Below are positions 40,320 to 48,137 of a stretch of 64,000 bases of DNA, in pieces. A program made the position numbers and the translations under genes. The stretch comes from Micromonospora haikouensis (GTDB lineage: Bacteria > Actinomycetota > Actinomycetes > Mycobacteriales > Micromonosporaceae). The notes under the pieces were generated by a model. The model was not told the DNA's origin and did not search any database. It was given only the letters and a program-made list of their open reading frames with translations. Location of the stretch: positions 62,001-126,000 of the forward strand of contig NZ_FMCW01000014.1 in assembly GCF_900091595.1 (NCBI RefSeq), given 5' to 3'. Every line of letters begins with the position of its first letter. Within the stretch, counting starts at the first letter, position 1.

Positions 40320-41644
40320 GCCGCCCCGCCCGACGCCGCCCCGCCGTGCGCGGTGCCGCCCTGCGTCGCCCCGCCCTGCGTCGTCCCACCCAGCCGGCGG
40401 AACACCATCGCCGACTGGAAGCCGCCGAAGCCGCTGCCCACCGACAGCGCCACGTCCACCGGCACCTCCCGGGCCACGTTCGGCACGTAGTCCAGGTCGC
40501 ACTCCGGGTCACGGGTGGCCCAGTTGGCCGTCGGCGGCACCACGCCGTACTCGATGGCGAGGGCGCAGGCGGCCATCTCGATGGACCCGATCGCGCCGAG
40601 GGAGTGCCCCACCATGGACTTGATGGAGCTGATCGGCACCCGATGGGCCGCCTCGCCGAGGGCCCGCTTGAACGCCGCCGTCTCGTGCCGGTCGTTCTGC
40701 CGGGTGCCGGAGCCGTGCGCGCTGATGTAGGAGACCTGCCGCGGGATGAGCCGCGCCTGCTTCAGGGTCGCCGAGATGGCCAGCCCCATCTCCAGCCCGT
40801 CCGGGCGCAGCCCCGTCATGTGGTAGCCGTTGCTGCGGCTGGCGTACCCGGCGACCTCGCAGTAGACGTGCGCCCCCCGGCGGCGGGCGTGCCCGTACTC
40901 CTCCAGCACCAGCACCGCCGCGCCCTCGGCGAGGACGAAACCGTGCCGGTCGGCGTCGAACGGGCGCGACGCGTGCGCCGGGTCGTCGTTGTCGGGGCTG
41001 GTCGCCTTGATCGCGTCGAACGAGGCGACGGTGACCGGGGAGATCGGCGAGTCCGCCGCCCCCGCGAGGACGATGTCGGCCTCGCCGTCGGCGATGAGCT
41101 GGTGGGCGTACCCGATGGCGTCGATGCCGGAGGTGCAGCCGGTGGAGACCACCTGCGCCGGGCCGTGCAGCCCGTGCCGGCAGGCCACGTCGGCGGCGAG
41201 GCTGCTGGGCACGAGCGCCTGGTACAGGTACGGCCCGCCCCGGTCGTGGTCGACCAGCCAGCGGCTGCCGGAGTCGCTGACGGTCACGTACTCCTGCTCC
41301 AGGGCCATGGTGCCGCCGACGGCGGTGCCCAGCACCACCCCGGCGCGGTCGCGCTGCGCGTCGGTCAACTCCAGGCCGCTGTCGGCGACCGCCTCGATCG
41401 AGCAGGCGAGGGCGAACTGCACGTACCGGTCGGCGCGGCGCCGCTCGGCCTCGGTGAGCCCGGCGGCGACCGGATCGAAGTCGCACTCGGCGGCGATGCG
41501 GGAACGGAACGGCGACGGGTCGAAGAACGTGATCCGCCGCGTCGCCGTGCGCCCCTCCGTGATCGTCTTCCAGAACCGGTCCCGGGTCACGCCGCCCGGG
41601 GCGACCACCCCGATGCCGGTCACCACCGTGCGGCGCGCGGTCAC
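40316..41644 (-). CDS. Ketosynthase alpha of set B (spore-pigment-like type II PKS)
   Basis: 442-aa KSalpha with Cys170 (VVSTGCTSGIDAI), His310 (ISAHGSGTRQND), Lys342 and His347 (SSIKSMVGHSLGA). The order of cupin, KSalpha and KSbeta and the sequence style (HMTGLRPDGLEM) match whiE-type spore-pigment PKSs. The C-terminus ends in an unusual tail of Gly-Gly-x-x repeats (GGTTQGGATQGGTAHGG). It makes the poly-beta-ketone that the downstream cyclases fold. GTG start overlaps the cupin stop. Confidence 0.92.
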   Translation of the reverse strand: MTARRTVVTGIGVVAPGGVTRDRFWKTITEGRTATRRITFFDPSPFRSRIAAECDFDPVAAGLTEAERRRADRYVQFALACSIEAVADSGLELTDAQRDRAGVVLGTAVGGTMALEQEYVTVSDSGSRWLVDHDRGGPYLYQALVPSSLAADVACRHGLHGPAQVVSTGCTSGIDAIGYAHQLIADGEADIVLAGAADSPISPVTVASFDAIKATSPDNDDPAHASRPFDADRHGFVLAEGAAVLVLEEYGHARRRGAHVYCEVAGYASRSNGYHMTGLRPDGLEMGLAISATLKQARLIPRQVSYISAHGSGTRQNDRHETAAFKRALGEAAHRVPISSIKSMVGHSLGAIGSIEMAACALAIEYGVVPPTANWATRDPECDLDYVPNVAREVPVDVALSVGSGFGGFQSAMVFRRLGGTTQGGATQGGTAHGGAASGGAA

Positions 41645-42072
41645 GACGCGCCCCGCTGTTCCGCCGGTTCGGTGTCGACGTGACCCAGCTCCGGCCGGGG
41701 CGCGAGGGGGCCCAGGTGGAACACCACCTCGGCCGGCTCCTCGCCGGTGTTGCGCAGCCGGTGCCGCACGTTGACCGGCACGAGCAGCGCCTCCCCGGCG
41801 GCCAGCGGCACCGGCCGGTCGTCCAGGTCCACGGTGATCGCCCCCCGCGCCACGTACAGGAACTCCTCGCTGTACGGGTGGTAGTGCTCGGCGATGCGCT
41901 CGCCGGGGGCGAGGGCGGCGACCCCCATGAACCCGGAGGTGCTGCCGACCGTCTTCGGCCCGAGCAGCACCCGCAGCTCGCCGCCGCGCCGCCGGTCGGC
42001 CGGCACGTCGCGGGCGGCGACCGTCCGGTACGCCGGGTCGTCCGTCGTACGCTGGGCGGTGGTCTCACTCAT
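41641..42072 (-). CDS. Cupin protein of the aromatic PKS operon
   Basis: 143-aa single-domain cupin: motif 1 PGERIAEHYHPYSEEFLYVA (His, His, Glu), motif 2 LVPVNVRHRLRNTG. Such cupins are constant members of spore-pigment, tetracenomycin and related clusters, where they assist later ring closure or oxidation. It overlaps the ACP-aromatase gene by 8 bp and KSalpha by 4. Confidence 0.85.
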   Translation of the reverse strand: MSETTAQRTTDDPAYRTVAARDVPADRRRGGELRVLLGPKTVGSTSGFMGVAALAPGERIAEHYHPYSEEFLYVARGAITVDLDDRPVPLAAGEALLVPVNVRHRLRNTGEEPAEVVFHLGPLAPRPELGHVDTEPAEQRGAS

Positions 42073-42793
42073 CGTCGCCTCCCGTGGTGGCGGAGCCGGC
42101 CCGCGCCGCCCGCTCGATCCGTTCCTTGATGACCGCGAGCTGGACGCGGCTGTTGGTGTTGATCCGCTCGGTCATCCCGGCGTTGTCCAGCGGGGCGCTC
42201 GGGTGCATCGCGAAGTCCTGCACCCAGGTCATCCGAGTGCCCTCCGGCTCGGTGTCGTAGCGCCAGTGGATGCGCATGTACTCGAACGGGCCGGTCTCCA
42301 CCCGGTGCGCCCGCACCTCGCGGTTCTCCCAGTCGGTGGTGCGTTCGCTCACCCAGCTCCACACCGCGCCGTTCTCGTCGGGGTGCATGGTGAGGCGGAA
42401 CCGCACGGTGCGGCCGTCGCGTTCGAGGATCTGCGCGGAGGCGTACTCGGTGAACAGGTTCGGCCAGTTCGCCACGTCGTTGGTCAGCTCCCAGACCAGC
42501 CGCAGCGGCGCGTCGACGACGATGCTGTTCTCGGTGTGCCCGGGCGGGTCGGTCGCCCGGGTCACGAGGTCGGCGACCTCGGCGATGCTCAGCCGCGCGG
42601 CGTCCTCGGGCAGGCGCACCCGGTACCGGTCGGCGACCACCGCGGACAGTTCGAGCAGGGCGAGGGAGTCCATGCCGAGGTCCTCCAGGGACGCTTCGGG
42701 CTCCCGGGCCGCAGCCTCGGCGTCCATGCCGCAGTTCGCCACCAGGATCTCGGTGATCTCGGCGGTGAGCGGGCGGCCGTGGGTGACGGTCAT
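42065..42793 (-). CDS. ACP-aromatase/cyclase fusion protein
   Basis: 242-aa two-domain protein. Residues 1-85 are an acyl carrier protein with the attachment serine in LEDLGMDSLALLELS (about 52). Residues 90-235 are an SRPBCC/polyketide-cyclase domain: TENSIVVDAPLRLVWELTND, NWPNLFTEYASAQILERDG, and TWVQDFAMHPSAPLDNAGMT, typical of TcmN/WhiE-VI-type aromatases. In Streptomyces whiE these are two separate genes. There is no other ACP in this operon, so the fused ACP should be the one used by KSalpha/KSbeta. ATG behind GAGGAG; 121-bp gap to the TcmI-like gene upstream. Confidence 0.88.
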   Translation of the reverse strand: MTVTHGRPLTAEITEILVANCGMDAEAAAREPEASLEDLGMDSLALLELSAVVADRYRVRLPEDAARLSIAEVADLVTRATDPPGHTENSIVVDAPLRLVWELTNDVANWPNLFTEYASAQILERDGRTVRFRLTMHPDENGAVWSWVSERTTDWENREVRAHRVETGPFEYMRIHWRYDTEPEGTRMTWVQDFAMHPSAPLDNAGMTERINTNSRVQLAVIKERIERAARAGSATTGGDDE

Positions 42794-42914
42794 CAGTTTC
42801 TCCTCTGGTCGGGGCCGGACGGACCGGCGGCGGCGACGCGAACGGGACTCCCCCCGTCGTCCGGTGCGGCGCATCCGGCGCAGCGCGGCCGCACCCGCCC
42901 GCCGACGGTGGGGG

Positions 42915-43247
42915 TCACGGCCGCAGCCCGCCGTGGTCCCAGCGGTAGAAGCAGCGCGCCATGGCGTCCCGGGGCGAGCGCCAGGTCGGCAGGTACGGCG
43001 AGACGTACGGCTGCAGCCGCGCGCTGACCCGGGCGAACTCGGGGTGCTCCCGGATCCCCTCCACCGCCGTCTCCCCCGGCCGCTCGGTCTCCAGCAGGTG
43101 GACGTAGAGGTCGCCCAGCCGGTACAGCGACCGGTGCCGGACCCCGGCCAGGCGCGGCAACTCCGTCGCGTCGGACTCGGCGAAGATCTCAGCGACCCGC
43201 TCCTCGGCGTCGGGTGCCACCTTGGCGACGATCAGCGAACGATCCAT
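42915..43247 (-). CDS. TcmI-family polyketide cyclase 1
   Basis: 110-aa dimeric alpha+beta-barrel cyclase: SLIVAKVAPDAEERVAEIFA, ESDATELPRLAGVRHRSLY, and PYLPTWRSPRDAMARCFYRW, the family hallmark at the end. It closes late rings of aromatic polyketides. First gene of the set-B operon, GGGAGG site. It is a clear paralogue of the protein at 44575-44925 on the other side of the regulator. Confidence 0.9.
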   Translation of the reverse strand: MDRSLIVAKVAPDAEERVAEIFAESDATELPRLAGVRHRSLYRLGDLYVHLLETERPGETAVEGIREHPEFARVSARLQPYVSPYLPTWRSPRDAMARCFYRWDHGGLRP

Positions 43248-43327
43248 GGACTGCCTCCCTCGGGCGCGCGGCGGCGCGGCGTGAACTCGCCGTCACGCGG
43301 GACGACTGCCGCCACGGTGCGCGCACC

Positions 43328-43345
43328 GCCGTCACCGAGGCGTCA
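43328..43345 (-). promoter_or_regulatory. Direct repeat with 11-bp period, candidate SARP box
   Basis: TGACGCC and TGACGGC on the minus strand start 11 bp apart (43345 and 43334), the period expected for SARP heptamers, about 90 bp before the set-B operon. I found no good -10 at the usual distance, so this stays tentative. Confidence 0.3.
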
Positions 43346-43506
43346 ATGCCGGCCCACCCACCGACACGACCAACGGTGACGCTGCGTTGATGAATCCTGT
43401 GGACAATCCATGCTTCGCCTGAGAAGACGACCCCGATGGCGACAAATATTCGCAGTTGGCGGGCACTTCGCCGTCCACGATGGCAGCAGCCACGCCTGAC
43501 CCCATG

Positions 43507-43537
43507 TTGACTCACCGTAATCACTGTTGTTTAATCT
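43507..43537 (+). promoter_or_regulatory. Candidate promoter of the SARP gene
   Basis: TTGACT (43507-43512) and TAATCT (43532-43537) lie 19 bp apart; TTTAAT two bases earlier would give 17 bp. The region is AT-rich. The leader to the GTG at 43671 would be about 130 nt. Confidence 0.4.
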
Positions 43538-43670
43538 TCAAGCGGGCCAGCCCGGCGGTCGCGACGCCCGAGCCGCGCCGCGTGGCGCCACCGGAGACAG
43601 TGGCGCCCCCGGGCGAGCGCGCCGGGACGCACGAGGAGTCCGGACGAGGTCCGGTGCAGGGGGTGCCGCC

Positions 43671-44480
43671 GTGACCGCTGATCCGCCCACGTCGACCGCG
43701 GGCGACGGCCCCGCCCCGGACGTCTCGCTGCACCTGCTCGGCGGCTTCCGTCTGCTGCACGACGAGACCCCCGTCGTCGTGCCGCGCGGCCTGCAGCGGG
43801 TCCTCGCGCTCATCGGGCTGCGCCCCGGCGCCACCCGCAGCCACCTCGCCGGCCTGCTCTGGCCCGAGGCGCCGGAGGAACGGGCACTGTCCTCGCTGCG
43901 CACCGCGCTGTGGCGGCTGCGCCAGGACCCGTGCTGCCCCCTGGTCACCACCGGCGACACCACCCGCCTCGACCCCCGCGTACGGCTCGACGTCGACGAC
44001 CTGACCAGCACCGCCGCCCGCGTCCGCGACGGCGACGACCCGGGCAGCACCGGCACCGCCCTCACCGCCGGCCGGCACGACCTGCTCCCCGGCTGGTACG
44101 ACGACTGGGTGCTGCTGGAACGGGAACGCCTGCGCCAACTGCGGCTGCACATGCTCGAACAGGTGGCCCGCAACCACCTCGCGGCGGGACGGCACGGCGA
44201 GGCCCTGGAGGCTGCGCTGGAGGCCATGGCGGCGGAACCACTACGCGAGACCCCGCACCGGCTGGTGGTGCGGGTCCACCTCGCCGAGGGCAACGTCTTC
44301 GAGGCCGTGCACGCCTTCTACGCCTACCGCGACCTGCTCCTGCGGGAACTGCGCCTGGAGCCGTCCCCGGCGATGACCGCCCTGCTGCACGACACGCTCG
44401 CGCCCATCCGGCAGGCCAGCCGCCCGACGCCCCCCGAGCCGCGCAGGCCGGGCGCGTCACCGCAAACACACCCACGGTGA
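43671..44480 (+). CDS. SARP-family transcriptional activator (BTAD type)
   Basis: 269-aa regulator. Residues 15-95 are the OmpR-like winged helix (LHLLGGFRLLHDETPVVVP, LRPGATRSHLAGLLWP, LSSLRTALWRLRQ). From about 100 follows the BTAD domain, with RHDLLPGWYDDWVLLERERL and GEALEAALEAMAAEPLRETP. No ATPase domain, so it is a small SARP of the ActII-ORF4/DnrI kind, a pathway-specific activator. GTG start with AGGGGG. It is divergent from the set-B operon and leads its own group with TcmI-like cyclase 2 and the FAD hydroxylase. Confidence 0.9.
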   Translation: MTADPPTSTAGDGPAPDVSLHLLGGFRLLHDETPVVVPRGLQRVLALIGLRPGATRSHLAGLLWPEAPEERALSSLRTALWRLRQDPCCPLVTTGDTTRLDPRVRLDVDDLTSTAARVRDGDDPGSTGTALTAGRHDLLPGWYDDWVLLERERLRQLRLHMLEQVARNHLAAGRHGEALEAALEAMAAEPLRETPHRLVVRVHLAEGNVFEAVHAFYAYRDLLLRELRLEPSPAMTALLHDTLAPIRQASRPTPPEPRRPGASPQTHPR

Positions 44481-44574
44481 CGGCAACGTGACAGATCGGT
44501 CGGCATGGTGGTCGCAGAAGCGGTGCCACGGTCGCCCGACCTTGATCCAGGAGCACCGCCGGCGGGAGGGACCC

Positions 44575-44925
44575 ATGAGTCGTCTACTGATCGTCAGCAG
44601 GATCATCCCCGGCGCGGAGGGACGCGTGGCGCAGATCTTCGCCGAGTCCGACGCGACGGAGTTGCCGGGCCTCACCGGGGTCCGGCACCGCTCCCTGTAC
44701 TGCCTGCACGACCTGTGCGTACACCTGATGGAGACCGCCGACGTCGACGCCGACGCCCTCGCCGCGGCCCGCAACCACCCGCTCTACCTCCAGGTCAACG
44801 AGCGGCTCTCCGCGCACACCTCGCCGTACCTGCCGACCTGGCGCTCGCCGCGCGACGCGATCGCCGGCTGCTTCTACAGCTGGGACGCCACCTCGTCGGT
44901 CGGTGCCGCCGGCACGGCCGGCTGA
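44575..44925 (+). CDS. TcmI-family polyketide cyclase 2
   Basis: 116-aa cyclase: SRLLIVSRIIPGAEGRVAQI, ESDATELPGLTGVRHRSLY, TSPYLPTWRSPRDAIAGCFY. Most conserved segments are identical to cyclase 1, with extra C-terminal Ala/Gly residues. It follows the SARP gene by 94 bp and precedes the FAD hydroxylase by 17 bp. It may close another ring or act as a heteromeric partner. Confidence 0.9.
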   Translation: MSRLLIVSRIIPGAEGRVAQIFAESDATELPGLTGVRHRSLYCLHDLCVHLMETADVDADALAAARNHPLYLQVNERLSAHTSPYLPTWRSPRDAIAGCFYSWDATSSVGAAGTAG

Positions 44926-44942
44926 GCGGGAGGGCCGCGACC

Positions 44943-46292
44943 ATGGTGGCCAACCCACCGCACGTAGTGATCATCGGGGCCGGCACCGGCGGCCTCTGCC
45001 TGGCCCACGGGCTGCGCCGGGCCGGGATCGGCGTCTCCGTCCACGAACGGCACACCACCCGCGCCGACGGGCTGCTCGGTTACCGGGTCGGCATCGGACC
45101 CACCGGCAGCAGGGCGCTGCGGGAGTGCCTCCCGCCGGAGCTGTTCGACATCTTCGCCGTCACCTGCGCCCGCGGCCCCCGCTACTTCAACGTCGTCACC
45201 GAGCGACTGCGGCAGACCGCCTCGTTCCCGCTGCGCCCGGACACCGACGACGTCGGCACCGAACGCTCGGTCGCCCGGATGACCCTGCGCCAGGTCCTGC
45301 TCACCGGCCTGGAGGACACCGTCGAGTTCGGCAAGACGTTCACCCACTACGACCAGCGCGACGACGGCACGGTCACCGCGCACTTCGCCGACGGCACCAC
45401 GGCGACCGGCGACCTGCTGGTCGCCGCCGACGGCACGCACTCCGCCGTCCGCCGCCAGTACCTGCCGCACGCGGTGATCCGCGACGCCGGCACCATCAAC
45501 ATCGCCACCCGGATCCCGCTGACCGAACACACCCGCTCGCTGCTGCCCGAACGCGTCGCGCAGGGCATCTCGCTGGTCTTCGGCGCGGGCGGGACGATGG
45601 GCGTGCTGCACGTGATGGAGTTCAAGTGGGACCGCAACGGCGACGTCAAGCCCGGCGTCGCCGCCGCCGACGCCGACCTGTTGCGCCGCTGGCCCGGCCT
45701 GCGCCACGACACCACCCGCGACAACATCAACTTCATCATCTGGAGCACGGCCCGCCGGTTCCCCGCCGACGTCATGAGCCGACGCGGCGAGGACCTCGTC
45801 CGGATCGCCCAGGAACTCACCCGCAACTGGCACCCCCACCTGCGGGAACTGCTGGCCCGCAGCGACCCCGGCAGCGCCCTGCCCATCAGGGTGTCCACCT
45901 CCGAGCCCGTACCGGCCTGGAAGAGCAGCACCGTCACCCTGCTCGGCGACGCCATCCACACCATGACCCCGGGGCGCGGGGTCGGCGCGAACACCGCCCT
46001 GCGCGACGCCGCCCTGCTCTGCCGGCAGGTCAGGCTGGCCTCCGCCGGGGAGAAGACCCTGGTGCAGGCCGTCGCCGACTACGAGGCCGCCATGCTGCCG
46101 TACGGGTTCGCCCGCGTGCACGACTCGCTGCACCGCAGCGGCACCAGCGGCGACGACCGGATCTACCGTCCGGTGATCGGGCGGCTCGCGCTGCTCGGGG
46201 CGCGCGGCTACTTCGGCATCACCAGTCGGGTGCCCCGGCTGCGGCGCACGTTCATCGACGACTTCTACACCTATCGCGGCGAGGAGGACTGA
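44943..46292 (+). CDS. FAD-dependent aromatic hydroxylase/monooxygenase
   Basis: 449-aa class A flavoprotein monooxygenase. FAD motifs: VVIIGAGTGGLCLAHGLRRA (GxGxxG), LLVAADGTHSAVRR (DG motif) and TLLGDAIHTMTPGRGVGANT (GD motif). It hydroxylates phenolic rings with NAD(P)H and oxygen. Homologues end the spore-pigment clusters (whiE VIII position). ATG behind GGGAGGG. It ends the right side of the biosynthetic cluster. Confidence 0.9.
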   Translation: MVANPPHVVIIGAGTGGLCLAHGLRRAGIGVSVHERHTTRADGLLGYRVGIGPTGSRALRECLPPELFDIFAVTCARGPRYFNVVTERLRQTASFPLRPDTDDVGTERSVARMTLRQVLLTGLEDTVEFGKTFTHYDQRDDGTVTAHFADGTTATGDLLVAADGTHSAVRRQYLPHAVIRDAGTINIATRIPLTEHTRSLLPERVAQGISLVFGAGGTMGVLHVMEFKWDRNGDVKPGVAAADADLLRRWPGLRHDTTRDNINFIIWSTARRFPADVMSRRGEDLVRIAQELTRNWHPHLRELLARSDPGSALPIRVSTSEPVPAWKSSTVTLLGDAIHTMTPGRGVGANTALRDAALLCRQVRLASAGEKTLVQAVADYEAAMLPYGFARVHDSLHRSGTSGDDRIYRPVIGRLALLGARGYFGITSRVPRLRRTFIDDFYTYRGEED

Positions 46293-46459
46293 GGACGTCG
46301 TCTCACTCTCGGTAGCCCCGGCGCCACCCCGGGTTCGAAGTGCCCCACCAGCACCGGAAGCCACCGGACCTCCCTGTCGCCGACACGGCGCGTGTGCGAA
46401 GCTGCGACGGATTTTTCTCGCGACTTTTCACCGATGCTTCTCAAAGAGGGAGGTTCGAC

Positions 46460-47554
46460 GTGCCGTCGAGTTTCGGGCAATGGCTGATCGTGATCCTGGC
46501 ACTGCTGGTGGGTGCGGCGGCCGGATGGGCGCTGCGTGGCCGGCAGGAGACGCCCTCCGGCGCGACGCCCATCGTGGAGGGTGACCCGGTCGCCGGTGTG
46601 GCGGTGGTGTCCAGCCCCGCCCCCGAGGCCACCGTCGACGAGCAGCGGCCGGAGGCGACCGTCGCGCCGGCGTCGGCCCCGGTCGCCGTCCTCGACCAGC
46701 CGACCCCGGACACCGCCTCCCCCACCCCGACCGGCGGGGTCCTCGGCGACGCCGACCCGGCCGCCTTCACCGCCACCGCCCCTGTCTCCTCCGCCGACGC
46801 CCACACCACCGCCGACGCCCCGGAGCCGGCGACGGTGACGGAGCCCGAGCCGGTCGCCACGACCCCGGCCGAGCCGACGGACACGACCCCCACCGAGCCC
46901 GTCGCCGTGACGCCTACCGAGCCGGAGCCCGCCACGGAGCCCGAGCCCGTCGCCGCGACCCCCGCCGAGCCGGAGCCCGCCACGGATCCGGAGCCCGTCG
47001 CCGTGACGCCCGCCGAGCCGGCGGCGGAGACCGCCGACGCCGAGCCGGTGGCCGGGGCCGTCGAGCCGGTGGAGACCGCGCCGGTCCCGCCGGTGGCCGA
47101 GAGCGCGCCGGCCGAGCCCGTCCTGCCGGCCGAGCCCGTGGCCGAGCCCGTGTCGGAGCCCGGAGCCGGAGCCGCCACGCCCGTCGTCCCCGCGCCGCGT
47201 ACCCCGGTCGACGACGCCCTGCCGCCGACCGCCGACGGCTCCGAGGCGCAGGACGCCCCGGTCGAGCCCGAGCCCGCGCCGGTCGCCGCCGGGGCGGCGA
47301 CCACCGGGTCGGCCGACGACTTCCGTCGCATCCAGGGCATCGGCCCGAAGATGGCCGCTGCGCTCCAGGACGCCGGCATCCGCACCTACCGGCAACTCGC
47401 CGACCTCGACGAGGCGGCCCTGCGGGAGACGATCCGCGCCGCCGGCCTGCGGGCCGCGCCCAGCCTGGCCACGTGGCCCCAGCAGGCGAAGGTCCTCGCC
47501 GGCGCGCCGGCCGAGGCCGACCGGGTGCTCCCGGCGGGTGGCGCCGACGCCTGA
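46460..47554 (+). CDS. Membrane-anchored Pro/Glu-rich protein with C-terminal helix-hairpin-helix domain
   Basis: 364-aa protein, GTG start behind AGGGAGG. One N-terminal membrane helix (GQWLIVILALLVGAAAGWAL, residues 6-25) leads to about 240 residues of Pro/Glu/Thr/Ala repeats (such as EPVAVTPAEP), and a folded C-terminus, DDFRRIQGIGPKMAAALQDA then IRTYRQLADLDEAALRETI. The last part is the HhH/flap-endonuclease-like domain frequent in actinobacterial envelope proteins. Function unknown. The repeat part is prone to slippage. Confidence 0.75.
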   Translation: MPSSFGQWLIVILALLVGAAAGWALRGRQETPSGATPIVEGDPVAGVAVVSSPAPEATVDEQRPEATVAPASAPVAVLDQPTPDTASPTPTGGVLGDADPAAFTATAPVSSADAHTTADAPEPATVTEPEPVATTPAEPTDTTPTEPVAVTPTEPEPATEPEPVAATPAEPEPATDPEPVAVTPAEPAAETADAEPVAGAVEPVETAPVPPVAESAPAEPVLPAEPVAEPVSEPGAGAATPVVPAPRTPVDDALPPTADGSEAQDAPVEPEPAPVAAGAATTGSADDFRRIQGIGPKMAAALQDAGIRTYRQLADLDEAALRETIRAAGLRAAPSLATWPQQAKVLAGAPAEADRVLPAGGADA

Positions 47555-47650
47555 CGGGGCCGCCCCGAAGGCGTAGCACCAGTCGGGGCTGGCCAGCGGG
47601 TTGCGGGCCACGCTCCGGGTGACACCGGGACCCCCTCGTGCCGCCGACAT

Positions 47651-47686
47651 CGCTGCCCTGTCCGCACCTGCACGGACGGGGCAGCG
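47651..47686 (+). terminator. Hairpin after the HhH protein gene
   Basis: CGCTGCCCTGTCCG (47651-47664) pairs with 47673-47686 with one mismatch around an 8-nt loop, about 100 bp after the stop. Confidence 0.55.
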
Positions 47687-47757
47687 GCCGTTTAGCCGCT
47701 AGTGGCGGTTGGGTACATCGGGCTCACCTCGAAAACACCACTACCCGGGAGGAAGCC

Positions 47758-47967
47758 ATGCGGCGCGGCCCGTCGATTCTGGGAATCATCCTTGTCATCT
47801 GGCTGGTCATCGGCGCCATCGCCGCTGGACAGCGGGGCTACTACAACGGCGACGACACGAACTGCGCCGAGGCGGGCACCATCCTGGTGACCATCGTCGC
47901 CGGGCCGTTGAACTACATCGGCGCCAACCCGAAGGTCGACTGCGAGCTTCCCGAGCCCTCCAAGTAG
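47758..47967 (+). CDS. Small single-span membrane protein
   Basis: 69-aa protein behind GGGAGG. One helix, SILGIILVIWLVIGAIAAGQ (residues 6-25), then YYNGDDTNCAEAGTILVTIV, with a second hydrophobic patch and two cysteines (the other in VDCELPE). Proteins like this are common in Streptomyces and Micromonospora and of unknown role. Followed at once by a textbook terminator. Confidence 0.75.
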   Translation: MRRGPSILGIILVIWLVIGAIAAGQRGYYNGDDTNCAEAGTILVTIVAGPLNYIGANPKVDCELPEPSK

Positions 47968-47985
47968 GACGAGCGGCACGGCACG

Positions 47986-48018
47986 AGCGGCCCGCCCCCT
48001 TTCCGGGGGCGGGCCGCT
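47986..48018 (+). terminator. Rho-independent terminator
   Basis: AGCGGCCCGCCCCC (47986-47999) pairs perfectly with 48005-48018 around TTTCC, followed by TTCGCTT. It ends the small membrane gene 19 bp after its stop. Confidence 0.85.
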
Positions 48019-48045
48019 TTCGCTTCGCGTCTGCTGCGAGCTTCG

Positions 48046-48067
48046 TGGACAGTTGCCGTCACGAGCG
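48046..48067. repeat. Copy 2 of the dispersed 22-bp element, without the second arm
   Basis: TGGACAGTTGCCGTCACGAG and the next two bases equal the inverse of 10557-10578. The partner arm here is decayed (AATCCGAACCGTCTAAGAT), so it no longer folds well. It lies between the convergent small membrane gene and beta-helix gene. Confidence 0.65.
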
Positions 48068-48137
48068 AATCCGAACCGTCTAAGATCTGCAGCGGTGCGC
48101 GCCGACCGCGTCGAGCGGGGCGAGCCGAGAGCGTGGG

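Noticed and set aside
13549..46292. Glycopeptide antibiotic cluster
   Set aside because: The hydroxyphenylglycine genes are shared, but no NRPS, no Dpg genes, no OxyABC set and no VanHAX are in the window.
13549..46292. Complete aryl-polyene cluster
   Set aside because: No ketoreductase, dehydratase, ammonia-lyase or acyltransferase genes; only the ketosynthase, ACP and ligase part is similar.
46325..46375. tRNA-like T-arm (GGGTTCGAAGTGCCCCACC)
   Set aside because: The flanks do not pair as a T stem and no acceptor, D or anticodon arm can be built; only the TTCGA motif is present by chance.
46800..47150. CRISPR-like or tandem DNA repeat
   Set aside because: It is an in-frame Pro/Glu/Thr-rich coding repeat of the anchored HhH protein; units vary in length and have no spacers.
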